NCBI RefSeq assembly: GCF_029167235.1 | Contig: NZ_JARFTR010000207.1 | Coordinates: 30,704 to 94,703, forward strand | Reading direction: 5' to 3' | Source: Kamptonema sp. UHCC 0994 | GTDB taxonomy: Bacteria > Cyanobacteriota > Cyanobacteriia > Cyanobacteriales > Microcoleaceae | Length of the DNA stretch: 64,000 nucleotides | Part shown: in pieces, positions 1 through 6,473 of the stretch | Layout of the letters: every line of letters starts with the position of its first letter | Numbering within the stretch: the first letter of the stretch is position 1 | Notes under the pieces: model-generated | The model's database searches: none | What the model was told of the DNA's origin: nothing | Seen by the model: the letters and a program-made list of their open reading frames with translations, nothing else | Position numbers and translations under genes: made by a program

Positions 1-47
1 GCGGAACTGCCGCAATTTGGACAGCGAATAGCTTGTTTTGTCTGCAT
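1..47 (-). CDS. N-terminus of a zinc-ribbon protein, cut by the window edge
   Basis: Reading leftwards from the ATG at 47 the frame starts MQTKQAIRCPNCGSSA and runs off the window. The CPNC pair is the first half of a zinc ribbon. On the minus strand an AAGGAT ribosome-binding site lies about seven bases before the ATG, which supports a real start. Short zinc-ribbon N-termini like this occur in transposases and in small regulatory proteins; too little is visible to choose. Confidence 0.5.
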   Translation of the reverse strand, partial: MQTKQAIRCPNCGSS

Positions 48-336
48 TTTAAATCCTTTGAGTTTAATGGTTTTTAACGTGCTCTTTAATTTCAAATTAG
101 ATCATTTATTTGAAAAAATTAATTTTCGCAACAAAACGTATCTAATTTAACCAATTGGTTAAGAAATTGTAACTAGAGAATTGAATCCAGAAACGTCGAT
201 CGAAAAGATCAAAGAAAAAGTTGATGGTTAAATAGGGGAAGATTTTTATAAAAATACTAGGATATAATTTTAATTAAGTGTTATAGCAATCATTCGATAG
301 TTTTTGTGTTTTAGCAAGATTTGGATGGTATACTCT

Positions 337-1266
337 ATGCGACTTGAAAGCCCTTTTCACGAAGGCGAACTCCACGCACAGCAACGGGTTGGCGAGGAGA
401 TCGCAGCCCAACAAAATGGGCAAATCATTGGGGATACAATTCTCCAAAATGCAATCAAATTCATCGAACAGCAACGCATGATTGTTCTGGGCAGTGTGGA
501 TGCAGGGCAGAAAGTTTGGGCATCGGTGTTGTTTGGGTTGCCTGGTTTTGTTAAACCTGTCGATTCGCAGGCGATCGCATTTGACTTAACCCAAGCTATG
601 ATTAATCCTCACGATCCTTTCTGGGCAAACATCCAGACTGAAAATCAGATCGGAATGCTGGCGATCGAACTTGTCAGTCGCCGTCGGTGGCGGATTAATG
701 GCGCGATCGCTCAACAAGGAAGCGATCGCTTATGTTTAAATGTTGTAGAATCCTATCCCAACTGCCCCAAGTACATTCAGCGACGGCAGCTTGTTCCAAA
801 TTTCGATTTAACGACTGCAAAACAATGTTCTGAGGCACAATTTGGACAATCCCTGACACCTGAACAGCAGCGTTGGATTGGATCGGCCGATACTCTATTT
901 GTTGCCAGCGCCCACCCAACTCGTGGGGTTGATGCCTCTCATCGCGGGGGAAATCCAGGCTTTGTCCAGATTCTAAATGAGCGATCGCTTCGCATTCCCG
1001 ATTACGCTGGAAACAGTATGTTTAATACCCTGGGAAACCTGGTTATTAATCCTTTAGCGGGGTTAGTTTTTATAGACTTCGATCGCAGTCGCACGCTGCA
1101 ACTGACAGGTAAAACTACAATTCAGTGGAATCTGGATGAGTCTACCGACTCAACTGGTGGGACTCATAGATATTGGGATTTCGCAATTGACCAGTGGTTA
1201 GAAACTGACTTACCCCAATTACTTCACTGGGAATTTTTAGATTATTCTCCTCACAATCCAATATGA
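337..1266 (+). CDS. pyridoxamine 5'-phosphate oxidase-like flavin-binding protein
   Basis: About 309 residues from the ATG at 337 (MRLESPFHEGE); an in-frame start at 304 would add 11 unlikely residues. The opening HEGE, the early split-barrel strands (IVLGSVDAGQKVWASVLFG) and the later PNCPKYIQRR and GNSMFNTLGNL stretches fit the PNPOx-like FMN-binding family, members of which often accept FMN or F420 and reduce small molecules. That is family knowledge; the substrate cannot be read here. Cytoplasmic, no signal peptide or membrane segment. Stands alone, 70 bp ahead of hicA. The FMN-barrel identity is fairly sure, and a true PdxH role is unlikely given the length. Confidence 0.75.
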   Translation: MRLESPFHEGELHAQQRVGEEIAAQQNGQIIGDTILQNAIKFIEQQRMIVLGSVDAGQKVWASVLFGLPGFVKPVDSQAIAFDLTQAMINPHDPFWANIQTENQIGMLAIELVSRRRWRINGAIAQQGSDRLCLNVVESYPNCPKYIQRRQLVPNFDLTTAKQCSEAQFGQSLTPEQQRWIGSADTLFVASAHPTRGVDASHRGGNPGFVQILNERSLRIPDYAGNSMFNTLGNLVINPLAGLVFIDFDRSRTLQLTGKTTIQWNLDESTDSTGGTHRYWDFAIDQWLETDLPQLLHWEFLDYSPHNPI

Positions 1267-1335
1267 GTCATGGTAAACTTGAGGAGAAATATGAGGCTGA
1301 ATTATGATAAAAGAGATTTTTATAGAAAACTATAA

Positions 1336-1533
1336 ATGAAAGTTAGAGAAATCATTAAAATGTTAGAAGATGATGGTTGGTATTTAGCCAGAACAAAGGG
1401 CAGCCATCGTCAATTTAAACACCCAGAAAAGGCTGGGACTGTCACTGTGTCAGGTAATTTAGGTGTTGATATGCCAATAGGTACGCTTAAAAATGTTTTG
1501 CGTCAAGCTCAAATAAACGAGGAGGAAGATTAA
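1336..1533 (+). CDS. hicA: HicA-family mRNA interferase toxin
   Basis: A 65-residue protein with the complete HicA double-stranded-RNA-binding fold: KVREIIKMLEDDGWYL, then TKGSHRQFKHP carrying the catalytic histidine (His24), then PIGTLKNVLRQA. HicA toxins cut mRNA independently of the ribosome and are neutralised by HicB (established for the family). The stop codon overlaps the start of the next gene as TAATG, so toxin and antitoxin are translationally coupled, with the toxin first as is usual for hicAB. Confidence 0.92.
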   Translation: MKVREIIKMLEDDGWYLARTKGSHRQFKHPEKAGTVTVSGNLGVDMPIGTLKNVLRQAQINEEED

Positions 1534-1739
1534 TGCGTTATGCTGTTGTAATTGAGAAGGGTGAAACTAGCTACGGTGCGTATGTTCCCGATTTACCTGG
1601 ATGTGTGGCTGTAGCTGAAAGTTTAGAAGATGTGAGGAATTTAATTAAAGAGGCGATCGCATTCCATCTTGAAGGACTACAAGAGGATGCTTTTCCTATT
1701 CCTGAACCTGTCTCTATTTGCGAATATGTTGAAGCTTAA
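1533..1739 (+). CDS. hicB: HicB-family antitoxin
   Basis: A 68-residue HicB N-terminal domain: YAVVIEKGETSYGAYVPDLPGCVAVAESLEDVRNLIKEAIAFHLE, the partial RNase H-like fold that blocks HicA. It lacks the C-terminal ribbon-helix-helix or HTH DNA-binding tail of longer HicB proteins, so autorepression would need another protein. It starts inside the hicA stop (TAATG). A separate HicB-like RHH tail occurs in this window on the HEPN protein at 40131-41006. Confidence 0.9.
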   Translation: MRYAVVIEKGETSYGAYVPDLPGCVAVAESLEDVRNLIKEAIAFHLEGLQEDAFPIPEPVSICEYVEA

Positions 1740-1796
1740 GCTAATTATAATTAACATATTTCTATTTACAAATGGCGATGCAAAGAAGTATCAATA

Positions 1797-2138
1797 ATGA
1801 CCTTACCTAACCGTTTCGAGTTTCCCATCGCTAAAGCACAATATCTCTTCAGTCGTACCACTGAACCAGGAAAAGGAGGAGATAAGCGGAAATTCTGGCA
1901 AGAGGTAATGGAATTTCAATCACCAGAGGCAATTCGAGAGACAATCTTAGCAGAGGTATCCTTGGATATGCTACAACCTCAGAGTCAGAACGAGCAAGGT
2001 CAACTTTATCGTGCCTATATCCAAGTTACAGGGGCCTCTGGGATATCCCGACGAATTAGAACAGTTTGGATTGTTCTATTTAATGAAGATATTGCCAGAT
2101 TTGTAACAGCAGTACCTGATAGATCAGGAGGTTTATAA
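1797..2138 (+). CDS. DUF6883 domain protein
   Basis: 113 residues. The opening LPNRFEFPIAKAQYLFS...GGDKRKFWQE and the central strand YRAYIQVTGASGISRRIRTVWIV match the DUF6883 family as I know it: small proteins found as stand-alone units or as C-terminal tips of secreted toxins. No catalytic role is proven to my knowledge. It overlaps the next gene by TAATG, and a DUF6883 plus DUF4926 couple is a recurring arrangement, which hints at an effector/neutraliser or toxin/antitoxin pair. That function is inference. Confidence 0.65.
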   Translation: MTLPNRFEFPIAKAQYLFSRTTEPGKGGDKRKFWQEVMEFQSPEAIRETILAEVSLDMLQPQSQNEQGQLYRAYIQVTGASGISRRIRTVWIVLFNEDIARFVTAVPDRSGGL

Positions 2139-2536
2139 TGAATAAATTTCAACTATTTGATGGCGTTAAGCTAGCTGAAGAAATCCCCTTAACTGATGGA
2201 GGAGTAGCGCAAACGGGAACAGTCGGCGCAATTGTGGAAATTCTTGGAGATGGTAAAGCTTATCTTGTCGAATTATTTGGCGACTGGGTTAAGTATGATG
2301 AGAATGGGGATTTTATGCCAGCTACTCAGGATGAATCCGGCTCATTTATGGAGACAATAGGTGTAGAAACCGTTTATCCTCATCAATTAATTTTAACAAT
2401 TCTTGCCCGCGAAACAATGGGAGTTCGAGAACATTTAACAACAGTTTTAGATAATTTGTCCGATGATTTAGTCGCTGAAGTTCGCGATTTTGCTGAATTT
2501 TTGCAGCAAAGACAACAACAAAAGCAAGTAAGCTAA
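2138..2536 (+). CDS. DUF4926 protein with DUF2281-like tail
   Basis: 132 residues in two parts. Residues about 5-90 resemble DUF4926 (QLFDGVKLAEEIP, then AQTGTVGAIVEIL, then YLVELFG), a small beta-barrel family. Residues about 105-130 (LSDDLVAEVRDFAEFLQQRQQ) look like the DUF2281 helix often seen in antitoxins encoded next to PIN or RelE toxins. The start overlaps the DUF6883 stop (TAATG). I infer that this is the regulatory or neutralising half of the pair. No membrane segment or signal peptide. Confidence 0.6.
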   Translation: MNKFQLFDGVKLAEEIPLTDGGVAQTGTVGAIVEILGDGKAYLVELFGDWVKYDENGDFMPATQDESGSFMETIGVETVYPHQLILTILARETMGVREHLTTVLDNLSDDLVAEVRDFAEFLQQRQQQKQVS

Positions 2537-2610
2537 AAAAGCTTTCCTCTTTTTGTAATTGTAGCGATCGCACTTTCTTTTTAAATATCGTCATCGCTAA
2601 CCCTTTAAAA

Positions 2611-2946
2611 TCAAGCAACACCATACCCCGTATATTGCCTTACCTCTGGCGGCTGAAAACCCAAAACAATCTTATCTTTAGAAATTCCCCTGGCGACTAA
2701 CTCATCTGTCACCCCATCTTCAATCCCATCTCGCAAAATCCAAACCGAATCGCCAATAATTTCAATGTGAACTAAACACCCATGAATCCTTTGTAAGTCA
2801 TTCCAACCATTATTCATCAATAAAAAATGATTTCTATTCTCACTCACAATTAATACACAATCAATTTCACCCTGGGAATAGGGGATATTAGCATGATATT
2901 GCAAAACATCATTAATAATTTTCCGATAATTATCTAGCTTGTCCAT
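2611..2946 (-). CDS. xisI: XisI family protein (fdxN element excision controlling factor)
   Basis: 111 residues, full length for XisI: YRKIINDVLQYHANIPYSQGEIDCVLIVSENRNHFLLMNNGW, HGCLVHIEIIGDSVWILRDGIEDGVTDELVARGISKDKIVLGF. XisI was named for its role with XisH and XisF in excising the fdxN element in Anabaena, but most cyanobacterial copies have no nearby element and may act like toxin-antitoxin partners. Its normal partner xisH is present only as a fragment immediately upstream, the two overlapping at ATGGACAAGCTAG. Confidence 0.88.
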   Translation of the reverse strand: MDKLDNYRKIINDVLQYHANIPYSQGEIDCVLIVSENRNHFLLMNNGWNDLQRIHGCLVHIEIIGDSVWILRDGIEDGVTDELVARGISKDKIVLGFQPPEVRQYTGYGVA

Positions 2947-3080
2947 TGTATAATTACCTCCTTTCTCGGATCGAAAACTAATAAACGCAAATCGGTTTTT
3001 CTTAACAATAATTCTCCAATCGGTTGATGAACTCTTGATAAATGATTAATAATCGCCAGAACTTCATCTAATGTTTCTAG
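2934..3080 (-). pseudogene. xisH: xisH remnant (C-terminal third)
   Basis: A minus-strand frame open from 3080 ends in QPIGELLLRKTDLRLLVF followed by DPRKEVIIQW, which matches the typical XisH C-terminus, then stops with TAG at 2936-2934 inside the start of xisI. The frame is closed by a TAG at 3083-3081, and no start codon or N-terminal XisH sequence lies upstream. The first 18 or so codons of the remnant (LETLDEVLAIINHLSRVH) do not look like XisH, so the break may be a deletion fusion. Too short to be functional. Confidence 0.7.
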
Positions 3081-3108
3081 CTATCATCCTCCTATGGGTG
3101 TGATTATC

Positions 3109-3161
3109 CCGAAATTTTCGGCTTTTTGTGACCTAGTGGCTGACAAGACGGAAAATTTCGG
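3109..3161. promoter_or_regulatory. 11-bp inverted repeat at the HEPN gene promoter (possible operator)
   Basis: CCGAAATTTTC at 3109-3119 is perfectly repeated in inverse at 3151-3161, with 31 bases between. The right arm ends exactly where the -10 box begins and the -35 box lies inside the loop, so a protein bound to both arms would occlude the promoter. That regulatory reading is inference. Confidence 0.5.
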
Positions 3162-3167
3162 TATAAT
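3140..3167 (+). promoter_or_regulatory. sigma-70-type promoter of the HEPN-motif gene
   Basis: CTGACA (3140-3145, five of six consensus bases), a 16-bp spacer and a perfect TATAAT (3162-3167). Transcription would start near 3174, about 24 bases before the ATG at 3198. Confidence 0.6.
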
Positions 3168-3197
3168 AAATACTTAGATGCAATTGGAACAGCACGA

Positions 3198-3767
3198 ATG
3201 GACTCTTGGGAAAAGCTGCACAACTTTATGAAGAGCTTTGCAGCAGCCGTTGAGCTTAACTCACGCGCTGCTAAACAAGGCTGCTTTGTGGAATGCGTTG
3301 TGCTTTCGGCGGCGGTAATCGACGCTACACTTCGAATGGGCTTAATCCTCAAGCATCAACTTGATACCAGCAGTAATAGCCTTCTTGATGACCTCCTGCA
3401 TCAAGAAGAGAGAGATAAGATCATTTCAGAACAAAAGATTTACACAATGTCTCTCTCGAATCAGATTATTGATCAGGCTACTTTTGATAAGCTCAACAAT
3501 CTTTATAAACGCCGTAACCGTGTTATCCATCGTTATTGCATAAGTCTGATCACTACAAAAGATGTTCTAGATATCGCATCTGAATACGACGAACTGAAGC
3601 ATGAAGTCTCGGCTTTTGTTGAAAAACTAGAAAAGGAGCAGATCAGGCTCGGCGTTGGAATGACATCAGAAGGTGGCACAGGTGATATTGCTGATCAAGT
3701 TCGCGATCTTGCGCTTGGCAAGCATGGAGATGATGGACTCGCAAATGCCCTTAGAAATGGCATCTAA
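3198..3767 (+). CDS. HEPN-motif protein, probable RNase-type toxin-like gene
   Basis: 189 residues, mostly helical. Residues 104-112 read KRRNRVIHR: Arg106-Asn107...His111 is the RNxxxH signature of HEPN ribonucleases, in the expected position near the end of the helical bundle. HEPN proteins act as toxins, abortive-infection effectors or tRNA/mRNA nucleases (family knowledge). The C-terminal 35 residues (GMTSEGGTGDIADQVRDLA) look flexible. It has its own good promoter with an inverted repeat. The stop codon lies inside an attC-like RYYYAAC box, as in integron gene cassettes, suggesting it arrived as a cassette. No antitoxin partner is encoded next to it. I recognise the motif, not the subfamily. 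Confidence 0.6.
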   Translation: MDSWEKLHNFMKSFAAAVELNSRAAKQGCFVECVVLSAAVIDATLRMGLILKHQLDTSSNSLLDDLLHQEERDKIISEQKIYTMSLSNQIIDQATFDKLNNLYKRRNRVIHRYCISLITTKDVLDIASEYDELKHEVSAFVEKLEKEQIRLGVGMTSEGGTGDIADQVRDLALGKHGDDGLANALRNGI

Positions 3768-3795
3768 CAACCGCGCTGCACCGGAACTCTCCAAT
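3762..3795 (+). other. integron attC-like half-site
   Basis: ATCTAAC (3762-3768) fits the attC R'' consensus RYYYAAC and spans the stop codon of the HEPN gene, as in gene cassettes. It is followed by AACCGCGCTGCACCGGA, the kind of sequence found in the left half of many attC sites. The right half (ending GTTRRRY) is missing; the REP element starting at 3799 takes its place. Confidence 0.4.
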
Positions 3796-3798
3796 GCA

Positions 3799-3904
3799 GT
3801 AGGGTGCGTTAACGAAGTGTAACGCACCATCAAATATACACAAATGTAACGCCCCATCTTTATGTTAATTTAAGGTGTGTTACGCTGTCGCTAACACACC
3901 CTAC
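3799..3904. mobile_element. REP/BIME-like palindromic element, copy 1
   Basis: A 106-bp unit bounded by GTAGGGTGCGTTA and TAACACACCCTAC (13-bp inverted ends, one mismatch). It contains two hairpins, GGTGCGTTA(8)TAACGCACC and GGTGTGTTA(9)TAACACACC. Copy 2 at 4507-4612 has the same layout, and both are followed by GACTGC. A RAYT transposase starts right beside copy 2. Confidence 0.75.
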
Positions 3905-4095
3905 GACTGCAAAGATATCGGCAACCGCTGACCAGAACCGTTAAGGTGTTTATCGCTCATTGGTCTGTCTGAATTAGTTGTGATAAACATCTTCTCGTTC
4001 CACTAATTCTAAGGTCAATGAACGTATAATAATTTGGAAAAATAGATTTTTATGATGGAAAAATATATCATAAGGCTTTTTCACCTAAACTTGAA

Positions 4096-4464
4096 ATGTT
4101 AATAACTGAAAATGGGAAAGGGAGGAAAATTAATACTTCTGTACAAATACTTTTAGAAGATGAGGAATTAGAATTTGATGATATTATAGATGCTTTAGAT
4201 TTTGTAGTTGAGCATATTGCTGAAAAAATAATTGATGATTTTGATATATCTCGATTAATTGAACTAGATTATGTTGGTGATCGAGATGATTTATTGTCAA
4301 GTATCAAGGGTAAAAAACATATTAAAAAATTTGGTAAATTGGAAAATATGAATGGTAATCAACTTTATATTAATGTAGGTGGTAATAGAACGGAAAATAT
4401 AACTAAAATAAACCAATTAGCTTCTTTATTTAGTTTTATGAGAGATTTTAAAATCATCAATTAA
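4096..4464 (+). CDS. unknown acidic protein, possibly 5'-truncated
   Basis: 122 residues from the ATG at 4096. I do not recognise a family. The sequence is acidic and helical up to residue 70 (DDIIDALDFVVEHIAEKIIDDFDISRLIEL), then basic, ending in a beta/helix region. The frame is open for 20 codons further upstream (from 4033: FGKIDFYDGKIYHKAFSPKL), reads like protein and has no ATG, GTG or TTG, so the true N-terminus may have been lost. It is AT-rich and lies between the two REP copies. Possibly a decaying acquired gene. Confidence 0.45.
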   Translation: MLITENGKGRKINTSVQILLEDEELEFDDIIDALDFVVEHIAEKIIDDFDISRLIELDYVGDRDDLLSSIKGKKHIKKFGKLENMNGNQLYINVGGNRTENITKINQLASLFSFMRDFKIIN

Positions 4465-4506
4465 AAGCTAAAAAGGAAAACAATCTTTAGTGCGATCGCC
4501 GATCTT

Positions 4507-4612
4507 GTAGGGTGCGTTAACGGAGTGTAACGCACCATCAAATATACACAAATGTAACCCACCATCTTTATGTTAATTTAAGGTGTGTTACGCTGTCGCT
4601 AACACACCCTAC
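4507..4612. mobile_element. REP/BIME-like palindromic element, copy 2
   Basis: Same 106-bp architecture as copy 1, with few substitutions (for example CGGAGTG for CGAAGTG). The common flank GACTGC ends at 4618, which is the last base of the RAYT stop codon, so the element sits directly at the 3' end of the transposase gene. Confidence 0.75.
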
Positions 4613-4617
4613 GACTG

Positions 4618-5169
4618 CTAATCATCGCAATATCCTTGAGGTTTTTCTTTTCTGCCATCTTTACCCCAATCTGGCGGATAAATTCCCTGAGCGATAAACC
4701 GATGAATACTGGAATACTGCCAATCTTGGGGATTTTCACACAATCCATGTCGAACCGGATTATCATGAATATAATCACAATGGAGCGCAAAATCCCGTTC
4801 ATCCCGAATTAAATGCTCCCAAAACCGACGTTGCCAAAGATTACTTTCTCCTCGCTTTTGTCGTGATTGAGAAACCTCCCGATTAACCCCTAATTCTTGT
4901 CCATAATGTTTGGTAACATAAGTTTTAATTAAGCGCAATCTCACCGACAAATCCTTATCATCAGGAGATAAAGTCCACAAACAATGGAAATGATCGGGTA
5001 ATAAAACAAAAGCATCAATACAAAAAGGATATTTTTCCTTTACTTTTTCTATTGCTTCTCGGAGAGCTTTTCTCCCTATGTCACTACAAAGCCAAGAATC
5101 TCTTTGATAAGTGACTTGTGTGATGAAATATGTACCTCCAGAAACATTAGGTCTTCGATAATTAGGCAT
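4618..5169 (-). CDS. REP-associated tyrosine transposase (RAYT, Y1/HUH)
   Basis: 183 residues. The start PNYRRPNVSGGTYFIT is characteristic of RAYT proteins. LPDHFHCLW carries the HUH metal site (His-Phe-His), and HCDYIHDNPVRHGL carries the catalytic tyrosine. RAYTs are single-copy, vertically kept relatives of IS200/IS605 transposases that nick and mobilise REP palindromes (established for the family). Here two REP units lie downstream, one touching the stop codon. Length and motifs look intact. Confidence 0.9.
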   Translation of the reverse strand: MPNYRRPNVSGGTYFITQVTYQRDSWLCSDIGRKALREAIEKVKEKYPFCIDAFVLLPDHFHCLWTLSPDDKDLSVRLRLIKTYVTKHYGQELGVNREVSQSRQKRGESNLWQRRFWEHLIRDERDFALHCDYIHDNPVRHGLCENPQDWQYSSIHRFIAQGIYPPDWGKDGRKEKPQGYCDD

Positions 5170-5280
5170 AGGCAGTTAGTCAGGGTGAAATTAAATTATT
5201 CTTAAATTATTTATTGTATTGTCATAAATCTGTCATTGATGACAATTAATGTGTCATTGTACATTAAAAATAAAACCAAA

Positions 5281-5352
<72 letters not shown>

Positions 5353-5415
5353 GCGAAAAACAAATATAACACAACCACCCCAAATAAATCAACCCCCCAA
5401 TTAACATTTCCTCCC

Positions 5416-6147
5416 TCAATCCCCCTGCGGGTACTCCTCCCACAAACTCGTAGTCTGTCGCAAACTCCGAAAATCCCCATTTCCCAAAATCAAATGATCC
5501 AACACGGGAATCGCCAAAAACTGCGCCCCCGCCAACAATTGCTTAGTTAAAGCAATATCCTCTGGGCTCGGTTCCAGATTCCCCGACGGGTGATTATGGG
5601 AAACGATCGCGCGCGTGGCCCCCTGACGAATCACTTCCCGGAAAATATCTCGCGGATGCGCCAAAGTCTCTGTCGCCGTCCCAATTGTAATCACCTGGGT
5701 CCCCAATAACCGATTTTTCACATCCAGCAACAATACGGCAAAATGTTCTTGCTGCTTCCACATGAGATCCTGACTCAGCGCGTCTGCGGCCGACTGGGGA
5801 CTATCAATCATCGCTAAATCAGGCGATCGCGACTGAAAAACCCGCTTTCCCAACTCAACCGCCGCTAAAATCGTCGTCGCCTTCGCCGGCCCAATCCCGT
5901 GAATCTGCGTCAATTCCTGAACGCTAATATTTCGCAATATCGACAGCGGATCGCGCTGATGTAGGCTTAATTGATTTAAAATAAATTGTCCCAGACCTAC
6001 CGCCGAAAGTTTCCCAGGCCCCTGACCGGTTCCTAAAAGAATCGCGATTAATTCCGCTGTAGAGAGACTTTTAGCGCCATTCGCCATTAATCGTTCGCGA
6101 GGTCGTTCGCTGGTTGGTAAATCGGCAATTCTCAGGCTGTAGGTCAT
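5416..6147 (-). CDS. radC: RadC/JAB-domain DNA repair-like protein
   Basis: 243 residues, full length. The N-terminal part has helix-hairpin-helix sequence ([19 protein letters not shown]) and the C-terminal part is a JAB/MPN metalloprotease-like domain with SHNHPSG...SPED, which holds the conserved zinc ligands. RadC was long linked to recombination repair, but the precise biochemical role is unsettled. Lies 63 bp upstream of tRNA-Val on the same strand. Confidence 0.93.
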   Translation of the reverse strand: MTYSLRIADLPTSERPRERLMANGAKSLSTAELIAILLGTGQGPGKLSAVGLGQFILNQLSLHQRDPLSILRNISVQELTQIHGIGPAKATTILAAVELGKRVFQSRSPDLAMIDSPQSAADALSQDLMWKQQEHFAVLLLDVKNRLLGTQVITIGTATETLAHPRDIFREVIRQGATRAIVSHNHPSGNLEPSPEDIALTKQLLAGAQFLAIPVLDHLILGNGDFRSLRQTTSLWEEYPQGD

Positions 6148-6199
6148 AGATGCACCTGCGATCGCAACTTAGACAATGAAACCATATTACTTTAAACTG

Positions 6200-6412
6200 G
6201 GCGGTTGAAACCGCGTCTACACAAACCAAACCCGCCTACGCGGGTTAAAATTCTACAGAAAATCGGCGGTTGAAACCGCGTCTACACAAACCAAACCCGC
6301 CTACACGGGTTAAAATTCTACAGTCCGCGAAGGCGGACTTCGTTTGTGTAGCCGCGAATTATATTCGCCGGGTCTTCATTTATTTGTGTAGCCGCGAATT
6401 ATATTCGCCGGG
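6200..6412. repeat. cluster of paired palindromic repeats
   Basis: The 290-bp gap before sdhB holds two 59-bp copies (6200-6258, 6265-6323) with the hairpins GCGGTTGAAACCGC and AACCCGCCTACGCGGGTT, then a palindrome GTCCGCGAAGGCGGAC (6323-6338), then two copies (6342-6372, 6383-6412) of TTTGTGTAGCCGCGAATTAT followed by ATTCGCCGGG. Reverse-complemented, the first type also begins GTTTGTGTAG, so the two types share a stem of sequence and differ in the hairpin. Confidence 0.8.
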
Positions 6413-6473
6413 ACTTATTGCTTATTGCTAAAGATTAGGCCCTAAAATAGATACAACTCCCCCAAATTCAACC

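Noticed and set aside
2611..3080. Remnant of an fdxN-type excision element
   Set aside because: XisI homologues are widespread without elements; no xisF recombinase, no interrupted gene and no direct repeats are visible here.
6200..6412. CRISPR-like array
   Set aside because: Only two copies of each unit, palindromic throughout, no spacers of constant length and no cas genes.
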